A stretch of 64,000 nt of DNA from Corythucha ciliata (Eukaryota; Arthropoda; Insecta; Hemiptera; Tingidae), in NCBI GenBank assembly GCA_038030265.1, contig CM075938.1, forward strand, positions 4,689,009 through 4,753,008, written 5' to 3'. Position 1 is the first letter of the stretch. Each line of letters opens with the position of its first letter. The notes below the pieces were generated by a model. It was not told the DNA's origin, did not search any database, and saw only the letters and a list, made by a program, of their open reading frames with translations. Of this stretch, positions 23,435 through 34,662 are shown piece by piece. The position numbers and the translations under genes were made by a program.

Positions 23435-25505
23435 GAGATAAAAAACTCAGCGAGGAAACAGGGTCAACGCGTGTATATCCCAAGTGAGCCCAAAGCGAAG
23501 TGTGTGCTAGTGTTTCACAAGGACGCACCACCCCCGAAAATCCTTTTTTCGCTTTTCGTTCCCCTCATTTCGGTTATGGACTATAGAATTTACGCCAGAA
23601 GGGGTGGAAAGGGGTCTTTGTCCCTATGGATCGATGGAAAGGCATGCGCTTTTTAGTCGACTCTCGCTCTCTGTGAGCATCGTGGCTGTGAAAAGCGCAC
23701 TCGGGGGTGGCAAGTATCGGTAGCGAAGGACTTTTTTAATTTTATTTTTTTTCGTCTACTTTTTAATTTTTTTTTTAAATTGTGCGGAATTGTAAATATT
23801 GTATAATCTGTATAACAGATTAACGAAAAATTAACGCCCCAATCGTGGCTCAGTTAGTGAATGGGATTATCCGGAGTGTGTCGGGTTTGCCCGAAAGACG
23901 GAAGCAACAACGGAGGGTGGTGAGAGTTAGTGAATCGTTGCCGGTCACGTTGAAGAAATTTAGTCTCCGTGCCATACTGCGACCAACAACGGGGATCATG
24001 TCGCAATATGATAGGCTACAACCAGGGCTATAACAAGCTATTTACACAGGTATACAATGTTTCTATTCTTGTGCTTAAGTATAGCTCAATCATACATTTA
24101 TATAATTGCTAAAAATAAATCAAAATTAGAGTGGGGTACCCGTTTGTCCCACGAACCTATAATAATGGTGTAAATGTGTCCCTGAAACAATAAAGACCCC
24201 TTGTTTTCTCCTACTTTGTAGTATAGCACCTGCGCCTTGTACCTCACCTAAATCTTTTCTCACATAGGATTCCCTCCATTCTGAAAATCCTCATCCTCTT
24301 TCACCCTATTTCTTTCGTGAAACACCATTTGACAGCCACGAACATCAACCCTTTCCATTAACACGCTTTCATTTAAAATCCATTCTGTTTGATCGATCAC
24401 AGCGTTTCCCTCTAATCTGAGTTAATACACGGTAGCAAGTTGATGGAAGTTTAATTTAGACGCGAGTTGCGAGGGAAGACGGTGTTCAGGGTTGATCGTA
24501 TAATACACGTATGGAGCTTAAAAATAAATATGTTAAAACATGCAGGGATGGAGAGGAATCAATAGTTTTTCCACCGTCAAGCAGTTCCTGAAAAACTAGA
24601 CGAAGGTTGCGCAAAATAGAAAAAGACACGACTATCTTTTCTTCCTCCTTATTCAACCTGTTTTCACCAGATTTTTTTCGCTCTAACCCACCCTATTGAA
24701 CAAGATTATATCTCTCCAACGATATTATTATTCTTTTGCTGAGAATTTAACAAATAGATACAAATTGTTTTATTAAAAAACAGGGAAGCTGTCTCCATGC
24801 ATCGTTCCAAGAGAAATCCACTGTGTTATGCGTGTGGTAGCATAACTGTTTTTGGATGTGCGGGTTTTTGCCGATAACGCTTACTCCTTCCTCTGTGATG
24901 TTTCTATTATTATTTTCGTATTGGAATCAATAGCGTCTCGATATTCATCCATTTACCAAATCGAAAGATGTATTTTGAATTGTTGGAAAAAGTCGATGGG
25001 GTAATATTGGGTCATTGCAATATCATTAATCATACAATTTCAATACAGTATCCCAGCATCGCGATCACAGTCACAAATAATCCTTATCTGCATGGTGCCC
25101 TGCGTCTGTATTGGTTTTTTGGTTATACATATAAAGGGATGGAAAGAGAGTACGTGAAAAAAAGTGCCTTGTCTTTTTTTTTGAGTGATTAATGTACACT
25201 GAACACCGATCGAAAACAGTAAAAATACCGGAGGGGGGCCCACAGAAAAAAAAAGTGCGTGCCAGCTGGGGCGATTAGAGTTTACTCCTTTCGGTGGCCT
25301 GATAATGTACAATTGCTAACTAGATTATCGACGATCTTGTGGGCTGTGAAAAAATCCACAACGACCTCCGATTCCATTGCAACGATTTGCCAAAGAGGGC
25401 AAATGCCCCATGCAGACGCTCATATCCTCAATTAAAGAAGTAAATTAATTAACTGATTTTACCCATACACGAAAAGGCAAAGCCTAACACAATTCGAGTT
25501 TCGAG
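22776..25505. other. Mostly unique sequence, no confident gene
   Basis: Less repetitive than the rest of the window. Holds a ~34-bp A-run (23397-23430). The segment 23440-24060 is moderately GC-rich and contains two short open frames (61 and 62 codons) and a donor-like CACAG|GTATAC at about 24050. It could be a first exon or 5' untranslated exon, but no homology is recognisable. The rest, 24060-25500, shows nothing I can name. Confidence 0.45.
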
Positions 25506-25510
25506 AAAAA

Positions 25511-25540
25511 ATGGGCTCCCCGACGGGATTTGAACCCCCT
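25511..25540 (-). tRNA. 3' fragment of a tRNA (Asp-like) or primer-site relic
   Basis: On the - strand this reads GGGGGTTCAAATCCCGTCGG then GGAGCCCA followed at once by TTTTTT. That is a T-loop (TTCAAAT), T-stem, acceptor 3' strand and a Pol III type T-run. The end CGTCGGGGAG resembles insect tRNA-Asp as I remember it. The anticodon and D arms are missing. An alternative is a TGG-type primer binding site of a lost LTR element read on the + strand. Confidence 0.4.
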
Positions 25541-25552
25541 GGGGTGGGGTTC

Positions 25553-25679
25553 TGTGGGAATTAAAATTTGACTCCACTCACTATTTTTTTTAGATCACAT
25601 GAAACCTTTTTGCTTTGCCTTATTCTTCGCGAATAAATACTTGTCTTTTTCATTGAACAAACTTCGTCTAAATATAACA
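25553..25679 (+). repeat. Putative 5' LTR of Copia element 1
   Basis: Begins TGTGGGAATTAAAA, like the TGTTGGAAT start of insect copia LTRs, and ends ATATAACA directly before the primer site. It contains an AATAAA signal at about 25632. At 127 bp it is short. No second copy is present in the window, so the boundary rests on the TG...CA ends and the primer site. Confidence 0.5.
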
Positions 25680-25694
25680 GGTTATGTAGCCCAG
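25680..25694 (+). promoter_or_regulatory. Primer binding site, half-tRNA initiator Met type
   Basis: GGTTATGTAGCCCAG differs from the copia primer site GGTTATGGGCCCAG by a small change. That site is complementary to the anticodon-stem region of initiator tRNA-Met, so reverse transcription starts from a cleaved half tRNA. It follows the putative LTR directly. Confidence 0.65.
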
Positions 25695-25756
25695 ATTAAC
25701 GCAAGAATCTGTTGCGATAAATATTCCACGAACACTGACAGACCTGAACGTAAAAA

Positions 25757-26602
25757 ATGAGCTCAAACCATCGCATTGAAACTTTGAAGAAAGACAACTA
25801 TGATACATGGAGGATCCAAGCTCAAGCTGTCCTTATCAGGGTTGATCTTTGGGGTTACATCTCAGGAAAAATTCAAAAACCTGACGAACCTTCAGAAAGA
25901 GAAAGATGGGATGAATACGACTTGAATGCTCGATCGAAGCTCATGCTTATGATAGCTCCTTCCGAACTCAAACAAGTAAAAACTTGTTCTACGTCCAATG
26001 AAGTATGGAAAACACTCGAAAACAACTTCCAAAGTAAAGGTCCTGCTCCAAAAGCAACACTGCTGAAACAGTTACTTCTGTACAAGATGAGCGAAAATGA
26101 CGACGTTCGAATCTATTTAAACAATTTTTTCGACACCGTGGATAAACTCTCGGACATGGATATAAAAATTAACAATGATCTACTGAGTATCATGATTTTA
26201 TACAGTCTACCGTCGTCATTCGAAAATTTCAGAACAGCAATTGAAAGTCGAGATGCACTGCCATCACCTGAAGATCTCAAAATTAAAATAATCGAAGCTA
26301 GCGAATCCAAAAAAAGCAACGCTTCTGGAAGTGATGAAAGCGCGTTCTTCGGAAGAAATAAAAACTTTTTCCAAAATCACAAGAATTTCGAAAATAAAAA
26401 TGACAAAAAGGAGACAAGTTTTCGTTTCAAGTGTCACATCTGTAACAAGTTCGGACAAAAAGCTCGTGATTGCAACGTCAAACGTAATCAAACTGACACG
26501 CATTCGACCTATATAGCCGATGTTAAAGAACACTGTCTTTCAATCAACGAACTCGACACTATTGAATTTATTCTCACAATTTTCTTTTCGTTTCCACGGT
26601 AA
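25757..26602 (+). pseudogene. Copia element 1 gag, 3'-truncated
   Basis: An open frame of 281 codons starts with MSSNHRIETLKKDNYDTW. The W-rich opening and the later VWKTLENNFQSKG and LYKMSENDDVRIYLNNFFDTV are the copia gag (UBN2) pattern. A CCHC knuckle CHICNKFGQKARDC (the H replaced by Q/K) lies near residue 225. The last ~10 codons (ILTIFFSFPR) are foreign, so the frame is cut where element 2's flank begins. Gag forms the virus-like particle. No pol of this element is present. Confidence 0.75.
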
Positions 26603-26645
26603 CGTTTTTGTTGTGTTTTTCGCGTTCTAAAGACAAAAATCAAAA
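26603..26645 (+). repeat. Putative LTR remnant of Copia element 2
   Basis: The sequence just before the second primer site ends AAAAATCAAAA and should be the end of an LTR, but no matching copy follows the pol gene and the start cannot be located. It may begin inside the tail of the preceding gag frame. Confidence 0.3.
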
Positions 26646-26787
26646 GGTTATGGGCCCAGATCGCTTAAACTGCGCTATTCGGGGCCAGTTTTAGTGTTTT
26701 CATCGCGCGGACACCTAAAGTGGCGTTTTCGTTTTTACCTTTCAAGTGATTAGTGTGCGAGTACATTTCATCACTTTTCCATCGGTC

Positions 26788-27630
26788 ATGGAATTCGTCG
26801 AGGGAATAACACCGCTAAAAGGAGCCGAGGATTGGCCTCAATGGAGAGACAAAGTAATGGACGTGCTGGAGTACTTCAACGCGATCGACATAATTGAAGG
26901 TAAATCTACCAAGCCTACCCTTACAGAAACTCCGACGAAAGCTGAAAAAGAACAACTAGAATCTTGGATAAAACGCTCGGCCCAAGCTAAAATAGTTTTA
27001 TCTCAATGCGTCAGCGACGAGCTTCACGAACGAATTTCGGGTCGTCTTTCTGCGAAGGAGGCTTGGGAAATTTTAACAAATGAATTCGATAATAAAGCGG
27101 AAGACCAGCTTTTTCGTCAGTGCCTCGATTTGTTTTGTGTCGAATGGTCTGAAAGCGAAGACGCTCCATCAGTTTTAGCTCGTATTAAAAATCAGCATCG
27201 CGATTTTTTTGCTGGTTTGAAGACACGTAAAATAGAAAGCGTTGAACGTCTTCTTGAGCTTCTCTTCGTCTCGAAAATCCTTCATATTCTGCCTAAACGG
27301 CTTGAAACCTTCAAATCGAGCTACCTCTATTAATGAAGGCAAACAACGACAAAACGATTGATGATCTCTCATCCGCGCTCATTCTTCACGAGAGAGACAT
27401 CGCCCCCGTACCAACGTCAAACGCGTCAGGCGAAGTTTTAGAGGTACGCAGCGGTAACAAGGGTAAGTAGTTTGTTCGGAAAACAAACAAGCCTCATTTT
27501 ACGGACTGCAATAAATTTGAAAAATCTACGAACGTCGGAAACAAACCGGTTGACGTTATTTGCAAATACTGCAACGTGAAAGGTCATTGGCTAAAGCAAT
27601 GCGATCGCTGGAAAGCCGATGGTCAACCAC
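26788..27630 (+). pseudogene. Copia element 2 gag with CCHC knuckle
   Basis: The likely start is the ATG at 26788 (MEFVEGITPLKGAEDWPQW). A second in-frame ATG lies upstream, but the motif begins here. The frame runs to 27333, shifts, and passes a stop near 27468. It reaches the knuckle CKYCNVKGHWLKQC (27559-27602), a full C-x2-C-x4-H-x4-C. The central ISGRLSAKEAWEILTNEF fits the UBN2 gag domain. Two breaks separate gag from pol. Confidence 0.75.
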
Positions 27631-27639
27631 CGTACCCCG

Positions 27640-28700
27640 CTCGTGCTTGTGGAACCGGAACAAGTAAATATACGTCTCCAACAGTCAATAAAACCGAAAC
27701 GAAAACGGCATTAATATCTGTCAGTAGTGACGTTTTGACAGTATCTACGAATGATCACTGGTGGGTTGACAACGGTGCAACTAAGCACATTACCCACAAT
27801 TTCAAATTGGTTCAAAAATTATGAGCCATTCTCTGGAGATTTTGTTGTAAACGCGGCAAACAACAAGAAATTGAAAGCATTCGGCAGCGGAACTATCGAA
27901 GTGACAAACTTTTCAAACGGTAAATTGAAAAATTGGACACTCAACGACGTGTGGTATGTTCCCGAAATTTCTCGGAATCTTTTCTCCGTTCTGGCAGCGC
28001 ACGATCGAAATCCTACAAGTAAATTCGAATCGGATCCTTGTGAATGTAAATTCATCGTCGATGGAAAGGTTGTTTTCACCGGAACTAGACAACAGCACGG
28101 AACGCTGTATCGAGCATCATTTCATCCGGTTCAACCTGAAGAACCGTGTGTTAATCAAGTCGAAGGTACCGATACCTTGCAATTGTACCATGAGCGATGG
28201 GGACACCTGGACAAACAATACATTCGAGCCAAGCTGCAATCTGAGCTGGGTATCGCGGTCAAACCTAGCAAAGAACTCTGTGGTCCTTGTCAATTCGGAA
28301 AGGCACACCGGCTGCCATTTGGTACCAGGGTTCGAACGACGAAACCAGGAGAGCTGATGTCAGGTGACGTCTGCGGTCCTTTCGATAAATCATTCAACGG
28401 GCGCAGGTATTTGATCGTGATCAAAGACCATTTTTCACATTTGCGTTTTTGTTTCGTCGTGCGGGAAAAATCGGCAGTGAAAGAAGCCATTCGAGAAGCT
28501 TTAACAAAGGCTCGAACACTTGGCCATCAGGTGAAGGAATTCCTTTCTGACAACGGAGGAGAATTTGACAACGAACAAGTTCGAGCCGTACTTCGTGAAT
28601 TCGGGGTAACGCAACGACTAACGGCCCCATATACTCCTCAGCAGAAGGGAGCGGTCGAAAGGGAGAATCGAACCTCGAAATTGGTGACTGTGACGAGCGC
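27640..28700 (+). pseudogene. Copia element 2 protease and integrase
   Basis: Protease: WWVDNGATKHIT at about 27757, where the usual D-S/T-G-A has become DNGA, then a frame shift. Integrase (open 27751-28770): the HERWGH ... CGPCQFGKA zinc-binding head at 28190-28305, then SGDVCGPF (first D), FLSDNGGEFDN (second D, near 28545) and GAVERENRT (E, near 28665). The catalytic D-D-E is therefore preserved. Right after this the frame is lost and a large part of the integrase C-terminus is missing. Integrase would insert the cDNA in the nucleus. Confidence 0.8.
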
Positions 28701-28706
28701 GTCTCC

Positions 28707-30348
28707 TTGCCTTTTGAAGATGAGGAAACAGTCATTCAAAAAGAAGATGAAACCGATCGTGAAAAATTAACAGAAACAACAACCGAAGACGTTCCATTAG
28801 AATCATCTTCGTCGTCAGAAGATGAGGACGATCCTGCTTCAGGCATCATATCGATATCGCGGAAACGTGAAAAACCCCGTTATTTAAATGATTACGTCAC
28901 GATAGCCGAAGCATTTATTGTAGAAGACGATCCTAAGTCGTTTTCTGAAGCGATGGGACGCGAAGATAAAGACGAATGGAAGAAAGCCATGGACGCGGAA
29001 ATGGACTCTATGCGTTCGAACGACGGCATGGGACCTGGTCGAGCTTCCTCCCGGAAAATTTGCCATTGATAATAAATGGGTTCATCGTCTCAAACGCCAC
29101 CCAGACGGCACTGTCGACAAATATCGAGCGAGAATGGTGATTAAAGGTTGCGCACAAAGACCCTGCATCGACTACGAAAACACCTTCAGTCCAGTCACGC
29201 GTTTAGACACAATTCGGACATTGTTGTCGGTAGCTGCTACAGAGAGGATGCAGATGATGCAGTTCGACGTATCTACTGCTTTTCTCAATGGCGATGTAGA
29301 TGAAGAAATCTACATGAAACAGCCAATCGGCTATTCGGACGGCACAAATCGTGTTTGTCGTTTGAAAAGAAGCTTGTACGGGCTGAAGCAAGCTTCACGT
29401 TGCTGGAACCAGAAATTCGATGACTTTATGGTTCGACTCAAATTCAAGCAAAGTCAAGAGGATCCATGCGTTTATATCCGTCGGCCAAATTCGTGCAAGG
29501 TCATCGTCGCATTATACGTGGATGATGGTCTCGTCATTTAAACATCCAAACAGGAAATGAGAGTTTTTGTCCAAGAACTTCGTACAAAGTTCAAAATCGT
29601 CGTTAAAGAACTGTCATACTTCCTTGGACTTGAAATATCGCAAACCAACGGTGATATAGCTGTAAAACAGACAGCTTTCATCGAGAAAGTTCTTAAGCGA
29701 TTCAATATGGCTGAATGTAACCCAACCAAAATACCTATCGACAAACTAGGGAGTTCAGCTTCAGGGAAAGCACCAGTTAATTTTCCCTATCGTTCGGCAG
29801 TGGGTGCATTACTCGTTTCGACATTTCTTTCGCCGTCGGCGTTTTATCCCGTACACTAGAAAATCCAACAATGGAGGACGTAGGAAAAGTCAAAAAAGTT
29901 CTCCGATATCTCGCTGGTACCATGGATTTGAAACTGGTATATCGCTGTAAGCCAGAAAATCGTCTGCTCGGTTGTTACAGCGACGCCGACTTTGCTGGAT
30001 GCCAATCCACCTACCGATCTACAACTGGTGCGGTAATAACTTACGCGGATGCAGCCATAAGTTGGTTCAGTCAGCGTCAACGTCTAGTCGCTGATTCCAC
30101 TTGTGAAGCCGAATCAAAGAAGTGCATCAAAAGAAGTCATTTGGATTTCGAGACTTCTGAATGAGCTAATTGGTCTAACATCGGTGCCAGTTCTGCTTGT
30201 CGACAACCGGGCAGCAAAACGTCTCTCGGAAAATCCGGAATTCCATTCAAGATCGAAGCACATTTTAAGAAAACATTTCTTCATTCGTGACCGTATCAAA
30301 GCCAAAATGTTGGAAGTATCACATATCGAGTCGGAATCCTGTTATTAG
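28707..30348 (+). pseudogene. Copia element 2 reverse transcriptase and RNase H
   Basis: Five frame pieces. 28707-29069: acidic linker and the RT entry (DEWKKAMDAEMDSM). 29134-29541: the core (FDVSTAFLNGDVDEEIYMKQ, SLYGLKQASRCW and the catalytic LYVDDGLV), ended by a stop. 29557-29859: the thumb. 29871-30164: RNase H (CYSDADFAGC, STCEAES). 30103-30348: VDNRAAKRLSENPEFHSRSK then HISHIE-type end, cut before the usual tail. RT active-site aspartates are intact although the frame is not. Confidence 0.8.
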
Positions 30349-31200
30349 TTGCCTGGGACCTTTTCATGAGCAATTTTCGCTATGAGAACGCTTGTTTCCA
30401 TGCCCCCGCGATCATTACAGTTCTCGGAACGGACAGACCGAATATCCGACTAATTTTTGAGGAATTTTGTCAACTTTGTTTTGTTATCTCATAAGTTTTT
30501 GGGGGGGACCTAGAGTTTACAAACTACAGGTAATAAAGTGAAAAATTATGCACGTTTTGCTACGTCCAGCAGCTAGCTCGTGGGCTAGAGGCGGGGACTT
30601 TTGAGTACACCATCTCCAGACCCTTCCGAACAAATCCCAATCACAACTTTGGAGTTACCAGCTGGTTCAATCTACTACCTTTCTTTTACTAGACTACATT
30701 TTCCTGGACAAAATGCGAGTAACTCGCTTCCCAGCTGACATTCTACAAATTTTGACGATGGATTTGGGAAGAACACACTCTTTCTTGTCAGGACTATCTA
30801 TTTTCGTCAAAAAATAACTGTTTCTGTGTCCTCGGCAGTTCCCCAAAGTTTTGCGAAACAGGAATTTTTATTTTTTCAATGAAAGTCAATCACCACTTGT
30901 CCATACTAAATCTTCGCCTATCGACTTTCGATGGATCAGAAAAACTTCTTCAACGTGTCCCTTTGAAAATTACTCAAAAGCATTTGTTTAATTAATTGGC
31001 AATTTTTCGGCAGAAATGACAGTTTTTTTTAGAAAAAAGAGTGATTTTTATATTCAAAATCGCTTGTTTTGACCAGTAAATTCAAGCAATCCTTGCGAAA
31101 AAACTGGTGCCAGATGAAGAAACGTCTGTCACAGTGGCGGATCTAGGATTTTAACTTGGGAGGGGTTCTACCATGAATCTCTCTCTTTTTTCCTGAGTTT
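30349..31200. other. No gene recognised
   Basis: Sequence after the truncated Copia. It ends with CACAGTGGCGGATCTAGGAT at 31128-31150, a phrase that recurs inverted near 38255 and resembles an element terminus. No coding signal was seen. Confidence 0.5.
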
Positions 31201-31209
31201 CAGCCTCAA

Positions 31210-31726
31210 ACATGCCTCTATACGAACCAATAGTTAGCTTTTTCTCAAATTTAATTTCAAATTTATTTTCAATTAGAATTACCACTTTTCACAAAATCCG
31301 TGAATTTGCGTTTATCTCCATTTCAGCTCCGCGAATGAGCGCCTGTTGTTATATTGGCCGTGAATCAACGCAATTTCCCAATTTTAGCCGGGAATTAGCG
31401 TTTGTATCAGTTTTAGCCGTGAACAAGCGGAATTTCCAAATGTGTCTTTGAAATTTAGCGTTTGCTTGTGCCTAGAAGTAGCGCATTTCTCCATTTTAGC
31501 TGCTGATAAGAGCTTTCTGCCAAAATTAGCCACGAATTAAATATTTAAATATCTTTATTTTAGTTGCAAATGAGCATTTCACATCAATTTTAGACGGGAA
31601 TTAGCGGTTTGTCTCAGTTTTAGCTGTGAATAAGCGGCTTTTCTATCACTTGTATCAGTGAATTAGCTTTTTTTCTCAATTCTTACCGCAATCTAAACGC
31701 TTTTTCTCATTTTTTAGTAGTAAATT
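31210..31726 (+). repeat. 30-mer block, left part, split by the gypsy A insertion
   Basis: Forward TTAGCG / TTTTAGCC units run up to 31726 and continue on the other side at 35634, so the gypsy element landed inside this block. Confidence 0.8.
31722..31726. repeat. Target site duplication AAATT (left) of gypsy A
   Basis: AAATT directly precedes the left LTR and AAATT directly follows the right LTR at 35629-35633. Five bases is the usual duplication for Ty3/gypsy integrases. Confidence 0.85.
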
Positions 31727-31838
31727 TGTTATAAATTAGACCTCGAAAGTTAAGGCTTTAATCGACAAAATAGAATAAGAAAAAACAGATGAATGGGAGA
31801 TGAATTAATAAGAAAAGTGGAGAGGAATCTTCATCACA
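31727..31838 (-). repeat. 3' LTR of gypsy A
   Basis: 112 bp, on the - strand TGTGATGAAG...TTATAACA. It is identical to the copy at 35517-35628 except for one T/A difference. Confidence 0.92.
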
Positions 31839-31849
31839 TTCTCCCCCTG

Positions 31850-33927
31850 TTATTTGAGGACATAGTCTTGGAGATACGACGGTGGTCTCCTGGTTCTAAC
31901 GGGCCTTCCATAGTTCTCAATTTCGGACGAATCAGGGCGAGACAAAGTTACTTCAGGCGATGGGTTGGAAGAACTATTGAAAATTAAGGGTTCTTCTTTC
32001 TCCTCTGATGAGTGAGCGATGGGTGTCAAAGGGAATTCAGGTGTAACATTTGGGCCTCCGTCTGAAAATTCAGTGCAGTCATCCTCAGGGTGTCCAAATA
32101 CGGAATCATCTCCTCGAGGTGCCAAGTGCTTCAAGGAAACTGTTACTTCTTTTCCATCGGGTTTTCTAATAAGCGCGTATTCTGGATTAGCTTCCAAAAG
32201 GTCAACTTCTGTAACCAGAGGACTGTACTTCGAAGACCGGACGTGGGTTTTTAAAAATACTTTCCCGGGGTGATCTAACTACGATGGTATTGAAGTTCCG
32301 TTTGTTGATCTTCGATCGTGAAGGAACATTCTTTCATGAGGCGTACAGTTAATTGAAGTACAAAGTAGAGACCTGATTGCGTGAAGAGATTCTTGTATGA
32401 CTTCCTCCCATCGAGTAGTACTCAATCCTTTGTTCTTCATAGCGAGAGACATAGTCTTCCATAATATACCGTTGTACCGCTATACGAGACCGTTTCCTTC
32501 GGGATTATGTGGTGTCGATGAACTTGTCCTTGGCCGTGGAGGTAGGACGTTAATTCCTTCGACAAAAACGAAGTTCCTCTGTCCGAGTGGATGTACGCAG
32601 GGGTACCGAAAATGGAAAATAGGTTGTAGAAACATTTCTTGACAGTCGCCAAAGACATATCACGACAAGGGTACGCAAAAGGAAAACGCGAAAATTCATC
32701 AACGATTGTTAAGATGTACTGGTTTCCAGTAGACGATGGTATCGGTCCCTTGAAATCCACATTAAGTCGTTCGAAAGGCTTAGTGGCTTTTATCAGATGA
32801 CTATTTTTCTGTTTGTGAAAACGAGGCTTCAGTTCCGCGCAGGTAGAGCAGGCGTTTGTGACGCGTTTAATATCTTCGAGAGAAAAAGGGAGATTTTTCG
32901 ATCGAGTCCAATGGTACATTCTCGTGATACCCGGATGGCATAGGTTCCGATGAATTTCGTAAAGTTCATTTACGTTTGTTGCTCCGCAAACTCTGGAAAG
33001 AGCGTCTGCTACTTTATTGAGGTTGCCAGGGCGATAAAAAATATCAAAACTGAAACATGACATTTCTAGTCTCCACCTTTGAATTTTGTCGTTTTTGATT
33101 TTACTTGAGTGCTTCAGATTGAACATAAATGACAGGGCTTCTTGGTCTGTGATTAGCTTGAAGTGGCGATTGGTCAAATAGTGTCTCCACTTTCTTAGGC
33201 ATTCCACTATCGCCGTTGCTTCTTTTTCTATTGCCGGATACTTCTTTTCGCTGACAGACAGAGTCCTCGAGAAAAAGGCGACCGGTCTTCCTTTTTGTGA
33301 GAGGACCGCGGAGACAGCTATGTCCGAGGCATCCGTTTCAACGACGAGTTGGGCATTCGGGTCGATACAAGTTAGAAGTGCATTAGCGATGTCAGTTTTA
33401 AGTTGTTTGAACGCCGACAAAGCTGAGAACGATAGAGGGAATTTAGAGTGTTCGATAAGGGGGCGAATTTTATCTGAGTATCTTTGGACCCATTTTGAGT
33501 AGTACGCGAACATACCGATGATTCTTTGGAGTGATGGTTTGTCGTGGGGAGGAGGAAGTTCTAAGAGAGGTTTGAGCCGGTCTGGATCAGGTTTAATAGA
33601 CCCATGGCTAATTAAGTGTCCAAGAAGTTTAATTTCCGTGCGAGAAAATTTACATTTTTTTTCGTTCAACTTGAGGTTGTACTTCTTGGCAACGTCTAGG
33701 AATTTTTCCAAGTTTGCGTCGTGTTCTTCTTTTGTACGGCCGCCAACCGTGATGTCATCGATATAGCACCGAATTCCTTGTAGATTTTCTGAGTCGACTA
33801 TTGAGTCTATAAATTTTTGAAACGCCGGTACGCCGTTTGTAACTCCGAAAGGAAGTCTCCGGAACTGGTACAAGCGGCCGCAAGCCTCGAACGCCGACGA
33901 CCTTCGTACGGACGATCTTTTTTGCAT
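31850..33927 (-). pseudogene. Gypsy A reverse transcriptase, RNase H and integrase
   Basis: The main open part, 33927-32437, starts within RT (YQFRRLPFGVTNGVPAFQKF). It has CYIDDITV, an IDD form of the YVDD box, then the tether and RNase H (VVETDASDIAVSAVLS, FSRTLSVSEKKYPAIEKEA, ITDQEALSF). Integrase follows: HRNLCHPGITRMYHWTRSK...CSTC zinc head, LNVDFKGPIPSS (first D), IHSDRGTSFLSKELTSYL (second D). The next part is in other frames (about 32437-32200). The pol tail (VSLKHLAPRG ... RPVRTRRPPSYLQDYV) is at 32197-31850. RT, RNase H, then IN is the Ty3/gypsy order. At least two breaks remain. Confidence 0.85.
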
Positions 33928-33993
33928 ATTGGCACTTGATGATAGGCGCTTTCCAAGTCGATAGTACTAAAGAGCTTGAATTGGTCGATAGTA

Positions 33994-34662
33994 CTAGAGC
34001 TTGAATTGGGCCATTTCTAAAACGACTTCCTCTACATTCGGAACGGGGTAGGCGTCAAGTTCGGTGAATTTGTTTATTGTATTAGAATAGTCGACAACCA
34101 TACGCTTTTTGTGACTTTGACTTTTCGTGACGAGAACTTGAGCCCTCCAAGGTGATGAACTTTTTTCGATGATTCCAGCTTTTAACAGTTTTTCTACCTC
34201 ATCGCGAATGAAAATGGAATCCTCTTTTGAAAAACGGCGTGATTTCGTTGCTATTGCTTTTGTTTGGGGCGAGAGATCTGAAAAAATACGAATTGGTTCT
34301 ATTTTCGCTGGAGTGAAAGTTGTCGAGCTAGAAATCGTCAGAGGTGGGTTGGTGCCACCGAAACCCACGTTAAGGTGCGAGTGCAATTTCAATATGTCGT
34401 GCCCTACGATGACATCTGAGCATAAATTAGACAGAACAGACAATTTAACGTCCTTTTAGGAATAATTTAGCAATTTCAAATCCACTTTTACGTAGCCTTT
34501 CACAATAGAAGAAAGAGATGTAGATGCCATCGAGACGGTTCCTGATTCCGGAAAAAATGGAATTTTCTTTGAAGACGCGAATTCTTCAATGATGTAACTT
34601 GCAGAGCTACCAGTGTCGATGAGACAGTTCCCGGGGTTTCCGTTGACTTGAACAGAGACCAA
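33994..34662 (-). pseudogene. Gypsy A protease and start of reverse transcriptase
   Basis: 34662-34456 contains the protease with CLIDTGSSASYI, the aspartic catalytic motif DTG intact. A short gap or frame change follows. The frame 34443-33994 has DVIVGHDIL at the protease end and then the RT entry (RDEVEKLLKAGIIEKSSSPW, VVDYSNTINKFTELDAYPVP). It stops at MAQFKL, where a ~25-bp tandem duplication (about 33968-34016, TCGATAGTACTA twice) knocks out the frame. Protease matures Gag-Pol. Confidence 0.8.

Larger units (their letters stand above)
26646..30348 (+). mobile_element. Copia element 2, 3'-truncated
   Basis: Internal region starting with an exact copia primer site (GGTTATGGGCCCAG at 26646-26659), followed by gag, protease, integrase, reverse transcriptase and RNase H in the order that defines Ty1/copia. 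It stops abruptly inside RNase H (about 30332) with no 3' LTR. The gag differs from that of the upstream element, so the two are different families lying head to tail. Confidence 0.85.
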
